Source: Bacteroidota bacterium
GTDB lineage: Bacteria > Bacteroidota > Bacteroidia > Bacteroidales > JAADJA01
DNA: 64,000 nucleotides
Direction of reading: 5' to 3'
Assembly (NCBI GenBank): GCA_020444515.1
Contig: JAHLKX010000003.1
Coordinates: 186,001-250,000, forward strand
Shown here one piece after another: positions 54,061 through 63,363 of the stretch (position 1 is the first letter of the stretch; the number at the start of each line of letters is the position of its first letter). The notes under the pieces were generated by a model. It was not told the origin of the DNA. It ran no database searches and saw nothing but the letters and a program-made list of their open reading frames with translations. The position numbers were made by a program, and so were the translations under genes.

Positions 54061-54408
54061 ATGGCCATGGATAAAAACGGGAAGTTACAGGTGATCAAAT
54101 GGGTTCACACCCTCATTTGGATCTTTTTTGTGTACGCGATCTTTTATATTCTGTATTCGGGGATCACCAACCGCATCAATTCCTTTACATGGATAGCCAT
54201 TGCCATGATCTTTGGAGAAGGATTGGTGTTGCTCATTTTTAAAAAGTTCTGTCCGCTCACCCTCATGGCCCGCCAATACTCAGATTCGGACAAAGACAAT
54301 TTTGATATTTTTTTACCCAACTGGCTGGCGCGGTACAACAAAGAGATTTTTACCACGATCTTTGTGATCGGGTTGGTGATCGTGTTGCTGCGGATTCTCG
54401 CACGGTGA
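54061..54408 (+). CDS. Small three-helix membrane protein
   Basis: 115 residues, not assigned. Three membrane helices: WVHTLIWIFFVYAIFYILYS, FTWIAIAMIFGEGLVLLIF and IFTTIFVIGLVIVLLRILA. Between helices 2 and 3 is a conserved-looking loop CPLTLMARQYSDSDKDNFDI-F. The start ATG 54061 was chosen because MAMDKNGKLQ is a normal cytoplasmic N-terminus; the frame upstream is not needed. Upstream TATTTTTA (54020-54027) is a weak -7 candidate. Function unknown. Confidence 0.6.
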   Translation: MAMDKNGKLQVIKWVHTLIWIFFVYAIFYILYSGITNRINSFTWIAIAMIFGEGLVLLIFKKFCPLTLMARQYSDSDKDNFDIFLPNWLARYNKEIFTTIFVIGLVIVLLRILAR

Positions 54409-54441
54409 TGTCCTTATCGCACTGGCGAGAGGATTGATGGA

Positions 54442-56130
54442 CTACATTTTAATCTTATCGTAGCTATATACCAGTCTAATTCCATAAAACTGCACATCAT
54501 TCCCTGAATTTGGAGGAAGGTGAACCGTAATCATGTAGGATTTTGTAGCATTGCTGACAACATGCGACAGGTAATCATTGTATGACTGATAATTAGGCGA
54601 GGTCACTGATCCCGACTGAATGTTTTTGATATTGGTTGCTGTCCCTGAAGCAAGATCGGTGTATCGGAAATAAATATGGATATCATCGGTTGTGGAGTTA
54701 TCAACAAAATACATGTATATAAAGGTCACTTCAACGCTGTCGGGTAAATAAACCGGGCACATAAAAACATCCGTATAAGCAGCCTGGTTGATCAGGTAGT
54801 TCCCGTAATTTGTATAAACCATGTTGTTGTTCCAGGGAGTAAAAGCCGCTGCCGGTATGGAGAGATAACCCACTTTTGAACCGGTGGTTATGTTGCCTTG
54901 GGCATGAAAGGATCCTTCGACATGCAGGGTGCTTGTGGGTGAAGTGGTTCCAATGCTCACTTTGCCGCCATTGGTATTTAAATGTAAAGTAGAAGCAGCG
55001 CCATTGTTCCTGGCCAGGATCTCATTGTCATCCATAACCATGTTGTACGTATTGGAGCCATTGATCTGCAGATAACCCCCTGAAGACAGGCTGGCATCCG
55101 ATCCACCATCAATGTGAAGCGGCACTTCGGGGGTGTTGGTACCGATTCCGATGTCACCCGTACCGAACTCAAAGGTCATCACATCCAGATTGGCCACCTC
55201 CTCGCGGACGATCAGGTTATCGCTCTGCCATCCTCTGAAATAGGGAAAAATCCATTGGGCTTCGGTGGTGCCGGTCTCCAGCCAACTGATCCCGCCATGC
55301 TTCCCGGTAAATCTTTCAACGGAAATAAACGCATCATCACTATCGGGCACCTTGATGTTCAGCCAGTTATTTAAGGTGGAGGTCCCAATTCCGACCTTCC
55401 CGCTGAAGTAACCTTTTCCTTCGAAATATCCGCCATAACCGGTTCCTGAGGCACTTCCATACAAGGCATATCCGTTGACGGTGGATCCCTGCAGACCATA
55501 GATGCTACCATTTCCGAATCCACCTATATTGGATCCACCCAGGTATCCATATGATCCACTCAGACTGTGTTCGCCATACAATGCATAATTGGCACTGGCA
55601 GCCTGGGCCCTCAAAGAAGGTGTTACAATGTCGAGCAGAGAGGCTGGTGCATCGGTGCCTATCCCGATTTTACCATTGTCATAATAGAGGTTATCACCAT
55701 TCTTAAGCCATCGGGTATTATCTCCGGTCTTTTCCGAATAGAGGGCATAGGGAACACTCATCAACTGTGTTACACCCATCAGCTGAAAAGAGGATCCACC
55801 GGTGATGTCCGTCTCCACCTGCAGGAAATAACTATCGGCACCCCAATCGATTTCACTGAAAATGCCCGATACAATCGTTCCGGTACCAATTGTAAGTGTA
55901 GCCAGTCCGTGTGCGTTGGTTGTAACAGCATTGGTTTCAACGTATTCAGTTGATCCGGTCGTACTGCCCATCAGGATGCTCAATCTGAAATTAACGGGTT
56001 GATTGGCTACCGGTTCACCAGTGGCATCTCTGACAACGGTTTGGTATTTGAAGGATTGTGGAGCCTGGGCAATTGAGGACACCTGAATGGCAAAAGCAAA
56101 GATTGCCATAAGAACTGCTCTTGTTTTCAT
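54442..56130 (-). CDS. Exported tail-fibre-like protein
   Basis: 562 residues. MKTRAVLMAIFAFAIQVSSI AQAPQ is a signal peptide. The first domain (FKYQTVVRDATGEPVANQPV NFRLSIL..., VETDITGGSSFQLMGVTQLM and SVPYALYSEKTG) is typical of Bacteroidota exported proteins. The middle has repeated GIGT blocks (GKIGIGTDAPASLLDI, GKVGIGTSTLNNWLNI, GDIGIGTNTPEVPLHI, GKVSIGTTSPTSTLHV), as in phage tail fibres and trimeric adhesins. The C-terminal 130 residues are a separate beta-domain. No peptidase or T9SS sorting domain is visible. A surface or matrix role is inferred. Confidence 0.75.
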   Translation of the reverse strand: MKTRAVLMAIFAFAIQVSSIAQAPQSFKYQTVVRDATGEPVANQPVNFRLSILMGSTTGSTEYVETNAVTTNAHGLATLTIGTGTIVSGIFSEIDWGADSYFLQVETDITGGSSFQLMGVTQLMSVPYALYSEKTGDNTRWLKNGDNLYYDNGKIGIGTDAPASLLDIVTPSLRAQAASANYALYGEHSLSGSYGYLGGSNIGGFGNGSIYGLQGSTVNGYALYGSASGTGYGGYFEGKGYFSGKVGIGTSTLNNWLNIKVPDSDDAFISVERFTGKHGGISWLETGTTEAQWIFPYFRGWQSDNLIVREEVANLDVMTFEFGTGDIGIGTNTPEVPLHIDGGSDASLSSGGYLQINGSNTYNMVMDDNEILARNNGAASTLHLNTNGGKVSIGTTSPTSTLHVEGSFHAQGNITTGSKVGYLSIPAAAFTPWNNNMVYTNYGNYLINQAAYTDVFMCPVYLPDSVEVTFIYMYFVDNSTTDDIHIYFRYTDLASGTATNIKNIQSGSVTSPNYQSYNDYLSHVVSNATKSYMITVHLPPNSGNDVQFYGIRLVYSYDKIKM

Positions 56131-56355
56131 TGTGACGGAATTTGGTAATTTGACGGGTAAATATAAGTATTTTTTTACATATTTCTTTCAGGCACCCTCT
56201 ATCCACAAAGGGTTGGACACTTGAAGGTGGCATTTTTTGACAGGCTCCCTCAACATTAAGCAGTCCCAAAAGCCCTTTATGCCATTGAAATCAAGGCATC
56301 GGGAATTCACAGGCAAAATCCGCAAACACTGTTTTACAGGTATACTAAAAGCCGT

Positions 56356-57912
56356 TTATTCATTATCCGGCTCGATGTAATATCCTTCCCGCGACAAGAG
56401 GTGATCGAGGTTGGCCACCCCATAAACTGCAATGGCAGTGGCAATGGCTGCATGTTCCTGGTATTCGGCGATGCTTTTGTTGTAGAGGTCCCGTTCGGTA
56501 TGCCAGATCTCGCGGTAGCTGAAATTATAGCCCTTCGGATCTTCATTGTCGAATCCGAGGGTCGGTACGCCCTTCACCGCAAAGGGTCCGCTATCGGTTC
56601 CCCAGGCTCTTTTCGGACGCTCCCGGGGTTCCCTTTCTTCGAGGGTAAACGGGAAGTCGGGATTGATGGTACTGATGGGTGCGCATATTTTTTCCATGTC
56701 GTCCCACATGGCTTTGGAAACGCGCATCGACATTGGAACAGTGGGTCCGCCATCGCGATTGAACATATTGGAGATCTTATCCAGTTTGTCTTCATTCCTT
56801 TCGATCCAGCTGGTACTGCCCAGCAAACCAAACTCCTCTCCTGCCCACAGGGTCACCAGAATGGTCCTTTTGGGCTTGCCACCGGCTTCCATGATCAATC
56901 GTGCGGCTTCCATTGACGGGGTGGCCCCGGAGCCATCGTCCACACCACCGGTGGCCACATCATAAGAATCGAGGTGCCCACCCACAATCACGTACTCATC
57001 CGGGAATTCCGTCCCGCGAATGATACCGATTACATTGTGATATTTGACAGGACCCATCTTGAAATGATTGCGGATATCGAATTCGATTTGAAAATACCGG
57101 CGTTCCTTAGCCATTTGTTTGATCACTTCATACTGATGCTCATCCAGTTTGATATCAGGGACCGTGGGCAGGTTATCGAAGGTCATGTCCATGATGTTCT
57201 TGCGATCGTACATCACCCGGATGGGAACAGATGAAGATTGAATAATCCCCAGGATACCGGCTTCTTTCATCTGCCTGTAAAACAGGGCCGGTTCTTCCAC
57301 CAGGGGGAGAAACTCTTTTTCTTCACCTGATCCATGGTTTTTCCAATTCTCCCGCCTGATCTCACGGTTTTGTTCTTCTATACTGGCATTCACCTGAATG
57401 ATTGAATCGCGTTTTTGATCTGCTTCGGCTGAAATGTCGATGGGAAAACCATTGTTTTCACCACCTATGAGCACCCAGGCCCCCTTAAGCCGGCCTTTCA
57501 TCCGGTCGAATTCTTCCTGCGTCTTGGGTTCGATGAGCACATGACCCCGCTGAACACCTTTGGTACCCGAGGTATACGAGGGTGTCGCAAAATGGAGGTG
57601 CATTCCTTCCGCTCCCAAAAGTCGTCCGAACCAGGGTCCCCGGTTAAAGCCCACCGGCAATTCGCCGACTTCATCCATTTCGACCTCCATGCCCCACTCC
57701 CTGAATTTGGAAGCGGCCCACTCTGCTGCATTTTCAAAGGCATCCGATCCGATGGGACGACCACCAAAACGATTGCAGAGGACATCCAAATGATCCATGG
57801 TCTGGTTATCGGTTTTCCCGATCTGAATAATTTTTTCAACGACCGGATCCGTTTGGGCAAGGGTGGTCAAATACCCCGATACCATTAAAAAAGCTAATAC
57901 TAAATACCTCAT
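56356..57912 (-). CDS. M28-family metallopeptidase, exported (carboxypeptidase Q-like)
   Basis: 518 residues. MRYLVLAFLMVSGYLTTLAQ is a signal peptide. A PA-domain insert lies at about 130-260 and the M28 catalytic domain after 290. The zinc-binding residues are seen in GGHLDSYD (His, Asp), VDDGSGA (Asp) and LWAGEEFGLLG (catalytic Glu and zinc-binding Glu); the remaining ligands are Asp in MFNRDGGP and His in REIWHTERD. It should be an aminopeptidase or carboxypeptidase acting in the periplasm, together with the S9 enzymes nearby. Divergent from the Gfo/Idh/MocA gene. Confidence 0.88.
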   Translation of the reverse strand: MRYLVLAFLMVSGYLTTLAQTDPVVEKIIQIGKTDNQTMDHLDVLCNRFGGRPIGSDAFENAAEWAASKFREWGMEVEMDEVGELPVGFNRGPWFGRLLGAEGMHLHFATPSYTSGTKGVQRGHVLIEPKTQEEFDRMKGRLKGAWVLIGGENNGFPIDISAEADQKRDSIIQVNASIEEQNREIRRENWKNHGSGEEKEFLPLVEEPALFYRQMKEAGILGIIQSSSVPIRVMYDRKNIMDMTFDNLPTVPDIKLDEHQYEVIKQMAKERRYFQIEFDIRNHFKMGPVKYHNVIGIIRGTEFPDEYVIVGGHLDSYDVATGGVDDGSGATPSMEAARLIMEAGGKPKRTILVTLWAGEEFGLLGSTSWIERNEDKLDKISNMFNRDGGPTVPMSMRVSKAMWDDMEKICAPISTINPDFPFTLEEREPRERPKRAWGTDSGPFAVKGVPTLGFDNEDPKGYNFSYREIWHTERDLYNKSIAEYQEHAAIATAIAVYGVANLDHLLSREGYYIEPDNE

Positions 57913-57962
57913 TTTTTATTTTTGTTTTAGAGTTGATATCATCAACCTGGTAAATGAATCTC

Positions 57963-57970
57963 CAAATATA
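57963..57970 (-). promoter_or_regulatory. Promoter -7 element for the M28 peptidase gene
   Basis: The minus strand reads TATATTTG, a full match, 50 nt before the start. It abuts the divergent plus-strand element at 57976-57983. Confidence 0.45.
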
Positions 57971-57975
57971 AGTTT

Positions 57976-57983
57976 TACATTTG
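57976..57983 (+). promoter_or_regulatory. Promoter -7 element for the Gfo/Idh/MocA gene
   Basis: TACATTTG, a full match, 55 nt before the ATG at 58039. Overlapping divergent promoters could be co-regulated. Confidence 0.45.
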
Positions 57984-58038
57984 GTATTTTAGTGCAGGAA
58001 AACATTTCATTTAAATTTATTGATCGGGAGGAACCAGC

Positions 58039-59025
58039 ATGGAGCATAAAAAAATAAATTGGGGCATCATGGGTTTGGGTAAGATCGCCCGTACTTTTGC
58101 AGCTGACCTGCAATTGTCAGACGATGCGGTACTTTATGGTGCGGCTTCCAGAGACCTGACAAAAGCAAAGGCTTTCAGTAAGCATCACCAGTCGATCAAA
58201 TACTATGGCTCCTACAAGGAATTGGCCATGGACCCCGATATTGATGTGATCTACGTTGCCACGCCCCACCCTTTTCATGTTGAGAATACCCTCTTATGCC
58301 TGGAACACGGCAAAGCCGTTTTGTGCGAAAAGCCCATGGGCATGGATGCACGGGAAGTGAAAATGATGATAGACAAAGCAAAATCGAAGCAACTGTTTTT
58401 GATGGAAGGGATGTGGACCCGTTTTATCCCGGCTACCGAAAAACTCCTTGAACTCATTGACGAGGATGCCATCGGGGAAGTGTTATTCATCCGTGCTGAT
58501 TTTGGATTCAAAGGAGATGGAAATCCTGCAAGCCGGATCTATAATAAACAACTAGGTGGTGGTTCTTTGCTGGATATTGGTATCTATCCCATATATTTAA
58601 GTTTGCTCACCCTGGGAATTCCCAAAGAGATCAATGCCATGGCCCGCATGACCGAAACCGGCGTGGACAGCTACTGTGCCATGTTGTTTGGTTATGAAAA
58701 TTCAGCAAGAGCCATACTGGAATCCACTGTGGAAGCCGATACGCCTATTGAAGCTTATATTTACGGCAAAATGGGTCACATTCAGTTGCACAGCCGTTTT
58801 CATCACTCACAGAAGATCTCTCTTTTCAAGGACGGTCAGCATACCGAAGTAATTAAAATTCCTTATACAGGTAATGGGTATGTCCATGAAATTGAAGAAG
58901 TGAACAGGTGCTTGTATAACGGTTATACCGAAAGTAAAAAATTACCACACGCCATAAGTTTAGAACTTATTAAATTGATGGATCGTGTTAAGGAGCAGAT
59001 TGGATTATTCTATGGGAATTTATAA
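58039..59025 (+). CDS. Gfo/Idh/MocA-family oxidoreductase
   Basis: 328 residues. The dinucleotide fold starts at once, WGIMGLGKIARTFAADLQ, and VLCEKPMGMDAREVKMMIDK carries the conserved EKP lysine. GGGSLLDIGIYPIYLSLLTL is the usual catalytic-domain stretch (DxGxY). It oxidises or reduces a sugar or cyclitol with NAD(P). The substrate is unknown; relatives include trans-1,2-dihydrobenzene-1,2-diol dehydrogenases. The start is fixed by GGGAGGA at 58026-58032, 6 nt upstream, an unusually good Shine-Dalgarno site for this genome. Confidence 0.9.
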   Translation: MEHKKINWGIMGLGKIARTFAADLQLSDDAVLYGAASRDLTKAKAFSKHHQSIKYYGSYKELAMDPDIDVIYVATPHPFHVENTLLCLEHGKAVLCEKPMGMDAREVKMMIDKAKSKQLFLMEGMWTRFIPATEKLLELIDEDAIGEVLFIRADFGFKGDGNPASRIYNKQLGGGSLLDIGIYPIYLSLLTLGIPKEINAMARMTETGVDSYCAMLFGYENSARAILESTVEADTPIEAYIYGKMGHIQLHSRFHHSQKISLFKDGQHTEVIKIPYTGNGYVHEIEEVNRCLYNGYTESKKLPHAISLELIKLMDRVKEQIGLFYGNL

Positions 59026-59046
59026 TAATCACCTACAAATTGGTTC

Positions 59047-59538
59047 TTATTTTCGATTATAAATCATAAACAAGAACGGGTACTGATGATTTTCGTCTCT
59101 ATCATGATGGACTTTAGAAACCAAATCAAACTTTGTATCATCAAACTCTGGAAATACAACATCTCCGCTGAAATCGTTCTGGATGACTGTTAAATAGATA
59201 CGATCGGCAATGTTGATGGAAGCCTTAAAAATCTCACCACCACCCGAAATAAATAGTTCAGATTCACCTTCATGGCGGGCCAGTTCTATTCCCTCATCAA
59301 TGCTATTCACCACCAGGGCATAGTCTGCATCGTAATCTTTTTGAGAAGTCACAACAATCACCTTATGGTTTTGCATCACCTTTTTATAGGCCTCAAATGT
59401 CACTCTGCCCATCAATACCCAATGATCTTTGGTTTTATTCATAAAATAGGCGAGTTCATCGGGCAAATGCCAGGGCATTTTGGGGCCATGACCGATAACG
59501 CGGTTGGTGCCCATCGCAGCAATGAGCGACAGGATCAT
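59047..59538 (-). CDS. folA: Dihydrofolate reductase
   Basis: 163 residues. Reduces dihydrofolate with NADPH for one-carbon metabolism. Seen: MILSLIAAMGTNRVIGHGPK, MPWHLPDELAYF with the active-site acid (Asp in LPDEL), WVLMGRVTFEAY (NADPH site), IVVTSQKDY, and ELFISGGGEIFK. The ATG at 59538 is preferred over the one at 59559, because the promoter at 59565-59594 leaves no room for a leader before the latter and typical DHFRs begin MIxSLIxA. Convergent with the preceding oxidoreductase gene (21 nt apart). Confidence 0.93.
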   Translation of the reverse strand: MILSLIAAMGTNRVIGHGPKMPWHLPDELAYFMNKTKDHWVLMGRVTFEAYKKVMQNHKVIVVTSQKDYDADYALVVNSIDEGIELARHEGESELFISGGGEIFKASINIADRIYLTVIQNDFSGDVVFPEFDDTKFDLVSKVHHDRDENHQYPFLFMIYNRK

Positions 59539-59918
59539 CTTTTCTTTTTCATGTTCCATACAAACAAATTTATAGCTTTTATAAAAGACGGCAAGGCAAA
59601 ACCGGGAGAAAATGGATTAAAGATTGAACCAGGCAGGCTAAAAAAATACAATCATCACCTGTATTGTGCAACCTGCAAGCAAAAGCTGGCGTATAATTCC
59701 AGCTTACGATATAAAGGACGATAAGTCAGATACCATCCTAAGCAGCGTTCCGGATCTAGTTTCAATTTAATTAAACATAAAAAAACAAAAACAACGGATT
59801 ACAACTATCAGTCAGTTATTGCTGATTAGAAAGCAGGTGTGGTGAGTTCGTAAAGTACCCATCCCACATGATTCTGAAATCCTTTTGATGAAATTTAAAT
59901 AATAACAAAAACAGGACA
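59539..59918 (+). other. Intergenic region upstream of folA and the beta-helix protein gene
   Basis: About 380 bp between divergent genes. It holds the folA promoter; no other gene or RNA is supported. Confidence 0.5.
59565..59594 (-). promoter_or_regulatory. Promoter of folA
   Basis: The minus strand reads TTG (59594-59592), 19 nt, TAAATTTG (59572-59565): full consensus. The start point would fall near 59558, about 20 nt before the ATG at 59538. Confidence 0.6.
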
Positions 59919-60935
59919 ATGAAAAAAACAACATTACTTTTAGGTATTATTGCTATTGCAATAAGCTTAAGTGCTCAAAAAGTAGCATTGCATTCCTCAT
60001 CGGGAATACAGCATTTTAACGGATCCAATGCATTTGTAGAAGCTTATAATGCATCGACAAACGGCGATACCATCTATCTTCCGGGTGGAGGCTTTACGTC
60101 ACCGTCTACTATTGATAAATCATTATTTGTGATTGGTGCAGGTCATTATCCTGATTCAACCGTTGCAACCGCCAAAACATTTATCAATGGGAATATAATA
60201 CTTTCAGACAATGCAGATGGCTTTCGTTTGGAAGGGGTGGATATAAATGGCAGTATTAGTTTTGACAACAATGAGGCAGTAAACAATGTGATCATTAAAT
60301 ATTGCAATATTTCTAATGATCTGAATGTCGCGGGGAACTTATCCAATCCCTCATATAATCTGACCATTATCAACAGTGTGTTTGCGAGTGGATATTTTTA
60401 CCTTTCGAATGCTCAAAATGCCGGCATTTTCAATTCTATCATTCAGGGCCGGATTTTAAATTCCTATGGTAATTTATTTGAAAATAATATTTTAATGTGG
60501 ACTTATACTGGAGTGTCAGGCTATTACACCCTTAATGGCGATAACAATGTGTGCAACAACAATATCTTTCTCAATGCAGGCAACAAATCCTTTAGCGGCG
60601 TTTCCAATCAGATATATAACAACCTGTTTGTTACTACCCCCTCTATGGGCACTACACCAATTGCATCAGGCAACTATTACCCTGTAGCCCAGTCCAGCAT
60701 TTTTATATCCCAGTCAGGATACATTTTTGATTATACCCATAATTACCACCTGCAGGATCCTGGAACTTATCTCGGCGTTGATAATACCGAAATAGGACTA
60801 TATGGAGGAACACTGGGTTATAAGGAAGGTGCTGTTCCTTCCAACCCGCATTTTCAAAATCAAAATATTGCGCCAACCACAAATACCAGTGGTTTACTAA
60901 ACATCCAGGTTAGTGCTGCAGCTCAAGACAATTAA
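59919..60935 (+). CDS. Exported protein with parallel beta-helix character
   Basis: 338 residues. MKKTTLLLGIIAIAISLSAQ is a signal peptide. The body has repeated short Asn/Ser-rich strands with the stacking look of a right-handed beta-helix (ADGFRLEGVDINGSISFDNN, NNVIIKYCNISNDLNVAGNL, NAQNAGIFNSIIQGRILNSY GNLFENNIL). No catalytic motif or T9SS sorting domain is seen. Only 2 nt separate it from the repeat-rich adhesin-like gene, so they form an operon and probably act together at the cell surface. The function, perhaps polysaccharide binding, is inferred. Confidence 0.7.
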   Translation: MKKTTLLLGIIAIAISLSAQKVALHSSSGIQHFNGSNAFVEAYNASTNGDTIYLPGGGFTSPSTIDKSLFVIGAGHYPDSTVATAKTFINGNIILSDNADGFRLEGVDINGSISFDNNEAVNNVIIKYCNISNDLNVAGNLSNPSYNLTIINSVFASGYFYLSNAQNAGIFNSIIQGRILNSYGNLFENNILMWTYTGVSGYYTLNGDNNVCNNNIFLNAGNKSFSGVSNQIYNNLFVTTPSMGTTPIASGNYYPVAQSSIFISQSGYIFDYTHNYHLQDPGTYLGVDNTEIGLYGGTLGYKEGAVPSNPHFQNQNIAPTTNTSGLLNIQVSAAAQDN

Positions 60936-60937
60936 TC

Positions 60938-63277
60938 ATGAAAAAGATTAATTTGATATTTATTTTCATCTTTTGCAACTCCTGGATATTTGCTCAAACC
61001 AATCTGATAAGCTATGAATATTGGTTCAACAATGATTATGCGAATAAAAAGGTTGTTCCTATTGCTCCGGCAGCACAGCATCAATTGAATGCTGATATTG
61101 ATGCATCAGATTTGCCTGACGGGGTGAATATTTTCAATATCAGGTATAAAGATGAAAACAATACGTTCAGCAGCACGCTGAGCAAGGTGTTTTATAAAAA
61201 CACAGAAGTTACCGTATCTGATAAAAACCTGGTCGAATATGAGTATTGGTTCAACAATGATTACGGAAATAAGCAGGTTGTTCCAATTACGCCTGCGCCG
61301 AACCATCAATTGAATGCTGAAATTGATGCATCGGATTTATCAGATGGCGTGAATGTATTCAATATCCGCTATAGAGATGAAAACCATGTGTTCAGCAGCA
61401 CGCTGAGCAAGGTGTTTTATAAAAACACAGAAGTTACCGTATCTGATAAAAACCTGGTCGAATATGAGTATTGGTTCAACAATGATTACGGAAATAAGCA
61501 GGTTGTTCCAATTACGCCTGCGCCGAACCATCAATTGAATGCTGAAATTGATGCATCGGATTTATCAGATGGCGTGAATGTATTCAATATCCGCTATAGA
61601 GATGAAAACTATGTTTTCAGCAGCACACTGAGCAGGGTATTCTATAAAAACACTGAAGTTACCTTATCGGATAAAAACCTGGTGGGATTTGAGTGGTGGT
61701 TCAACAACGATTATCAGAATAAACAGGTTGTACCGATAACGCCTTCCACACAGCATCAGCTGATTACCGACTTGGATGTTTCGGTTTTGCCGGAAGGCGT
61801 GAATGTATTCAGTATCCGGTATAAGGATGAAAACAATGTGTTCAGCAGCACAATGAGCAAGGTGTTCTATAAAAAGAACCCTAATCAGGTGGGGAACAAT
61901 AAGATCACAGCCTATCAATACTGGTTTGATGATGATTTTGCCAATGCGGTGCTCTTTACCTTTGAAACCCCGGTTAAGCAAGTGAATATTCTGAATGACC
62001 TTGATATGACACAAATACCGAAAGGTTCACACATACTGAACTTCCAGGTTATGGATACAGTGGGACTTTGGAGTGTTGTTACCACCAGTAATGTTGACAA
62101 AATATCACTGCCCATCGCCAGTTTCGAAATAAGCGCGATAACTTATTGCGATTCAACCACGATTTCAACCATAGATAACAGCATCGACGGGGATGTTTAC
62201 CTGTGGGATTTCGGCGACGGAACCACCAGTGAAGAGCAAGAGCCTTCACATACCTTCTTCAGTCCGGGGAACTATATCATCAGCCTTACAGTGACTGATA
62301 CGACCTTGTGGAGCGACAGCACGCTCACCATGCCGTTTATGGTTGAAAGTGGAACAAGCTATGCATCCTTCGATGCAGAAGCCTGCGACAGCTATGTTTC
62401 TCCAAGTGGTCTGTATACATGGACAGAAAGCGGTACTTATTATGACACGATCACAAACACAATTGGTTGTGACAGCATTATTACCGTGAACCTGACAATT
62501 CTTGAATCGACCTATTCAACTATTGCGGAAGAGGTTTGCGACAGCTATACATCCCCTAGCGGAAATTACACCTGGGATGTTTCCGGGGTTTATTCCGATA
62601 CGATTCCCAATGCAGCCGGCTGCGACAGTGTAATCAACATTAACCTGACGATCCATTACACTGCTTTCGCTGAAATAGATGCCTCCACCTGCGAACCATA
62701 TATTTCACCCAGCGGGATTTATATATGGGAAGTAAGTGGAACATATAACGATACAATTACAACCCTGGCAGGTTGCGACAGCATCCTGACCATCAACCTG
62801 ACCGTAGTTGAAGTGGATACATCGGTCACCGTTACCGATCCTGTACTTACAGCCAATGCAGAAGGGGCAAACTATCAGTGGCTACTATGTCCTTCCATGG
62901 AGCCAATTGAAGGGGCTACCGAGCAGAGCTATACGGCAACGGAAAATGGATGGTATGCGGTGGAAGTCACTCAGAATGAGTGTACCGATACATCTTCTTG
63001 TTTTCAGATTTTGACAGTTGGAATGCACGTACCTCTCAGGGATGTGATCTCTGTTTTCCCCAACCCAACATCGGGACTTCTGCATGTTGATTTTGGGGAA
63101 ATGGTATCTGAAATAAAACTCATCCTGCGCAATAGCACGGGTGCCATCGTTTCCTCACATGAAATACTGAATACTTCCAATGCAACACTTGAGTTAAAAG
63201 GGGGGCAGGGATTGTATTTTCTGGAAGTTATTCAGTCCGATAGCAGGATAACTGTTTTCAAAGTTATGAAGGAATAA
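60938..63277 (+). CDS. Repeat-rich T9SS cargo protein with PKD domain
   Basis: 779 residues. Signal peptide (MKKINLIFIFIFCNSWIFAQ). Residues about 26-400 are five tandem 75-residue repeats (core YEYWFNNDYGNKQVVPITPA; the last is divergent). About 400-465 is a PKD domain (VYLWDFGDGTTSEEQEPSHT F). About 483-627 are three 51-residue repeats, each with CDSY..SPSG..YTW and GCDSIITVNLTI. The last 75 residues, from VFPNPTSGLLHVDFGE to ITVFKVMKE, are a type A T9SS C-terminal sorting domain. The protein should be secreted and attached to the outer membrane, as an adhesin or matrix component. Confidence 0.85.
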   Translation: MKKINLIFIFIFCNSWIFAQTNLISYEYWFNNDYANKKVVPIAPAAQHQLNADIDASDLPDGVNIFNIRYKDENNTFSSTLSKVFYKNTEVTVSDKNLVEYEYWFNNDYGNKQVVPITPAPNHQLNAEIDASDLSDGVNVFNIRYRDENHVFSSTLSKVFYKNTEVTVSDKNLVEYEYWFNNDYGNKQVVPITPAPNHQLNAEIDASDLSDGVNVFNIRYRDENYVFSSTLSRVFYKNTEVTLSDKNLVGFEWWFNNDYQNKQVVPITPSTQHQLITDLDVSVLPEGVNVFSIRYKDENNVFSSTMSKVFYKKNPNQVGNNKITAYQYWFDDDFANAVLFTFETPVKQVNILNDLDMTQIPKGSHILNFQVMDTVGLWSVVTTSNVDKISLPIASFEISAITYCDSTTISTIDNSIDGDVYLWDFGDGTTSEEQEPSHTFFSPGNYIISLTVTDTTLWSDSTLTMPFMVESGTSYASFDAEACDSYVSPSGLYTWTESGTYYDTITNTIGCDSIITVNLTILESTYSTIAEEVCDSYTSPSGNYTWDVSGVYSDTIPNAAGCDSVININLTIHYTAFAEIDASTCEPYISPSGIYIWEVSGTYNDTITTLAGCDSILTINLTVVEVDTSVTVTDPVLTANAEGANYQWLLCPSMEPIEGATEQSYTATENGWYAVEVTQNECTDTSSCFQILTVGMHVPLRDVISVFPNPTSGLLHVDFGEMVSEIKLILRNSTGAIVSSHEILNTSNATLELKGGQGLYFLEVIQSDSRITVFKVMKE
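61013..62137 (+). repeat. Five tandem 225-bp coding repeats
   Basis: Units begin exactly every 225 bp at 61013, 61238, 61463, 61688 and 61913. Units 2 and 3 are almost identical at the DNA level, showing recent duplication; unit 5 is strongly diverged. Confidence 0.9.
62384..62818 (+). repeat. Three 153-bp coding repeats with Cys motifs
   Basis: Units start at 62384, 62537 and 62690 with a 51-codon period; each opens with Cys-Asp/Glu and contains a second Cys in GCDS. Confidence 0.8.
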
Positions 63278-63307
63278 TCCGATTGGGCAATCAATTTTCA
63301 TTTCAAC

Positions 63308-63348
63308 AAAAAGAAAAGCAATCCAAAAGAGGATTGCTTTTCTTTTTT
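63308..63348. terminator. Bidirectional terminator between the adhesin-like gene and sdhB
   Basis: AAAAAGAAAAGCAATCC (63308-63324) pairs with GGATTGCTTTTCTTTTT (63331-63347) around a 6-nt loop. T-runs exist on both strands, so it serves both convergent genes. Confidence 0.88.
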
Positions 63349-63363
63349 AAAGCAAGCTTTATG

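Noticed and set aside
59551..59724. 57-codon plus-strand frame with a CxxC motif
   Set aside because: It overlaps the folA promoter and start and has no partner or promoter of its own.
61013..62137. CRISPR-like periodic repeats
   Set aside because: The 225-bp period is in frame and encodes protein repeats; there are no short repeats with unique spacers and no cas genes.
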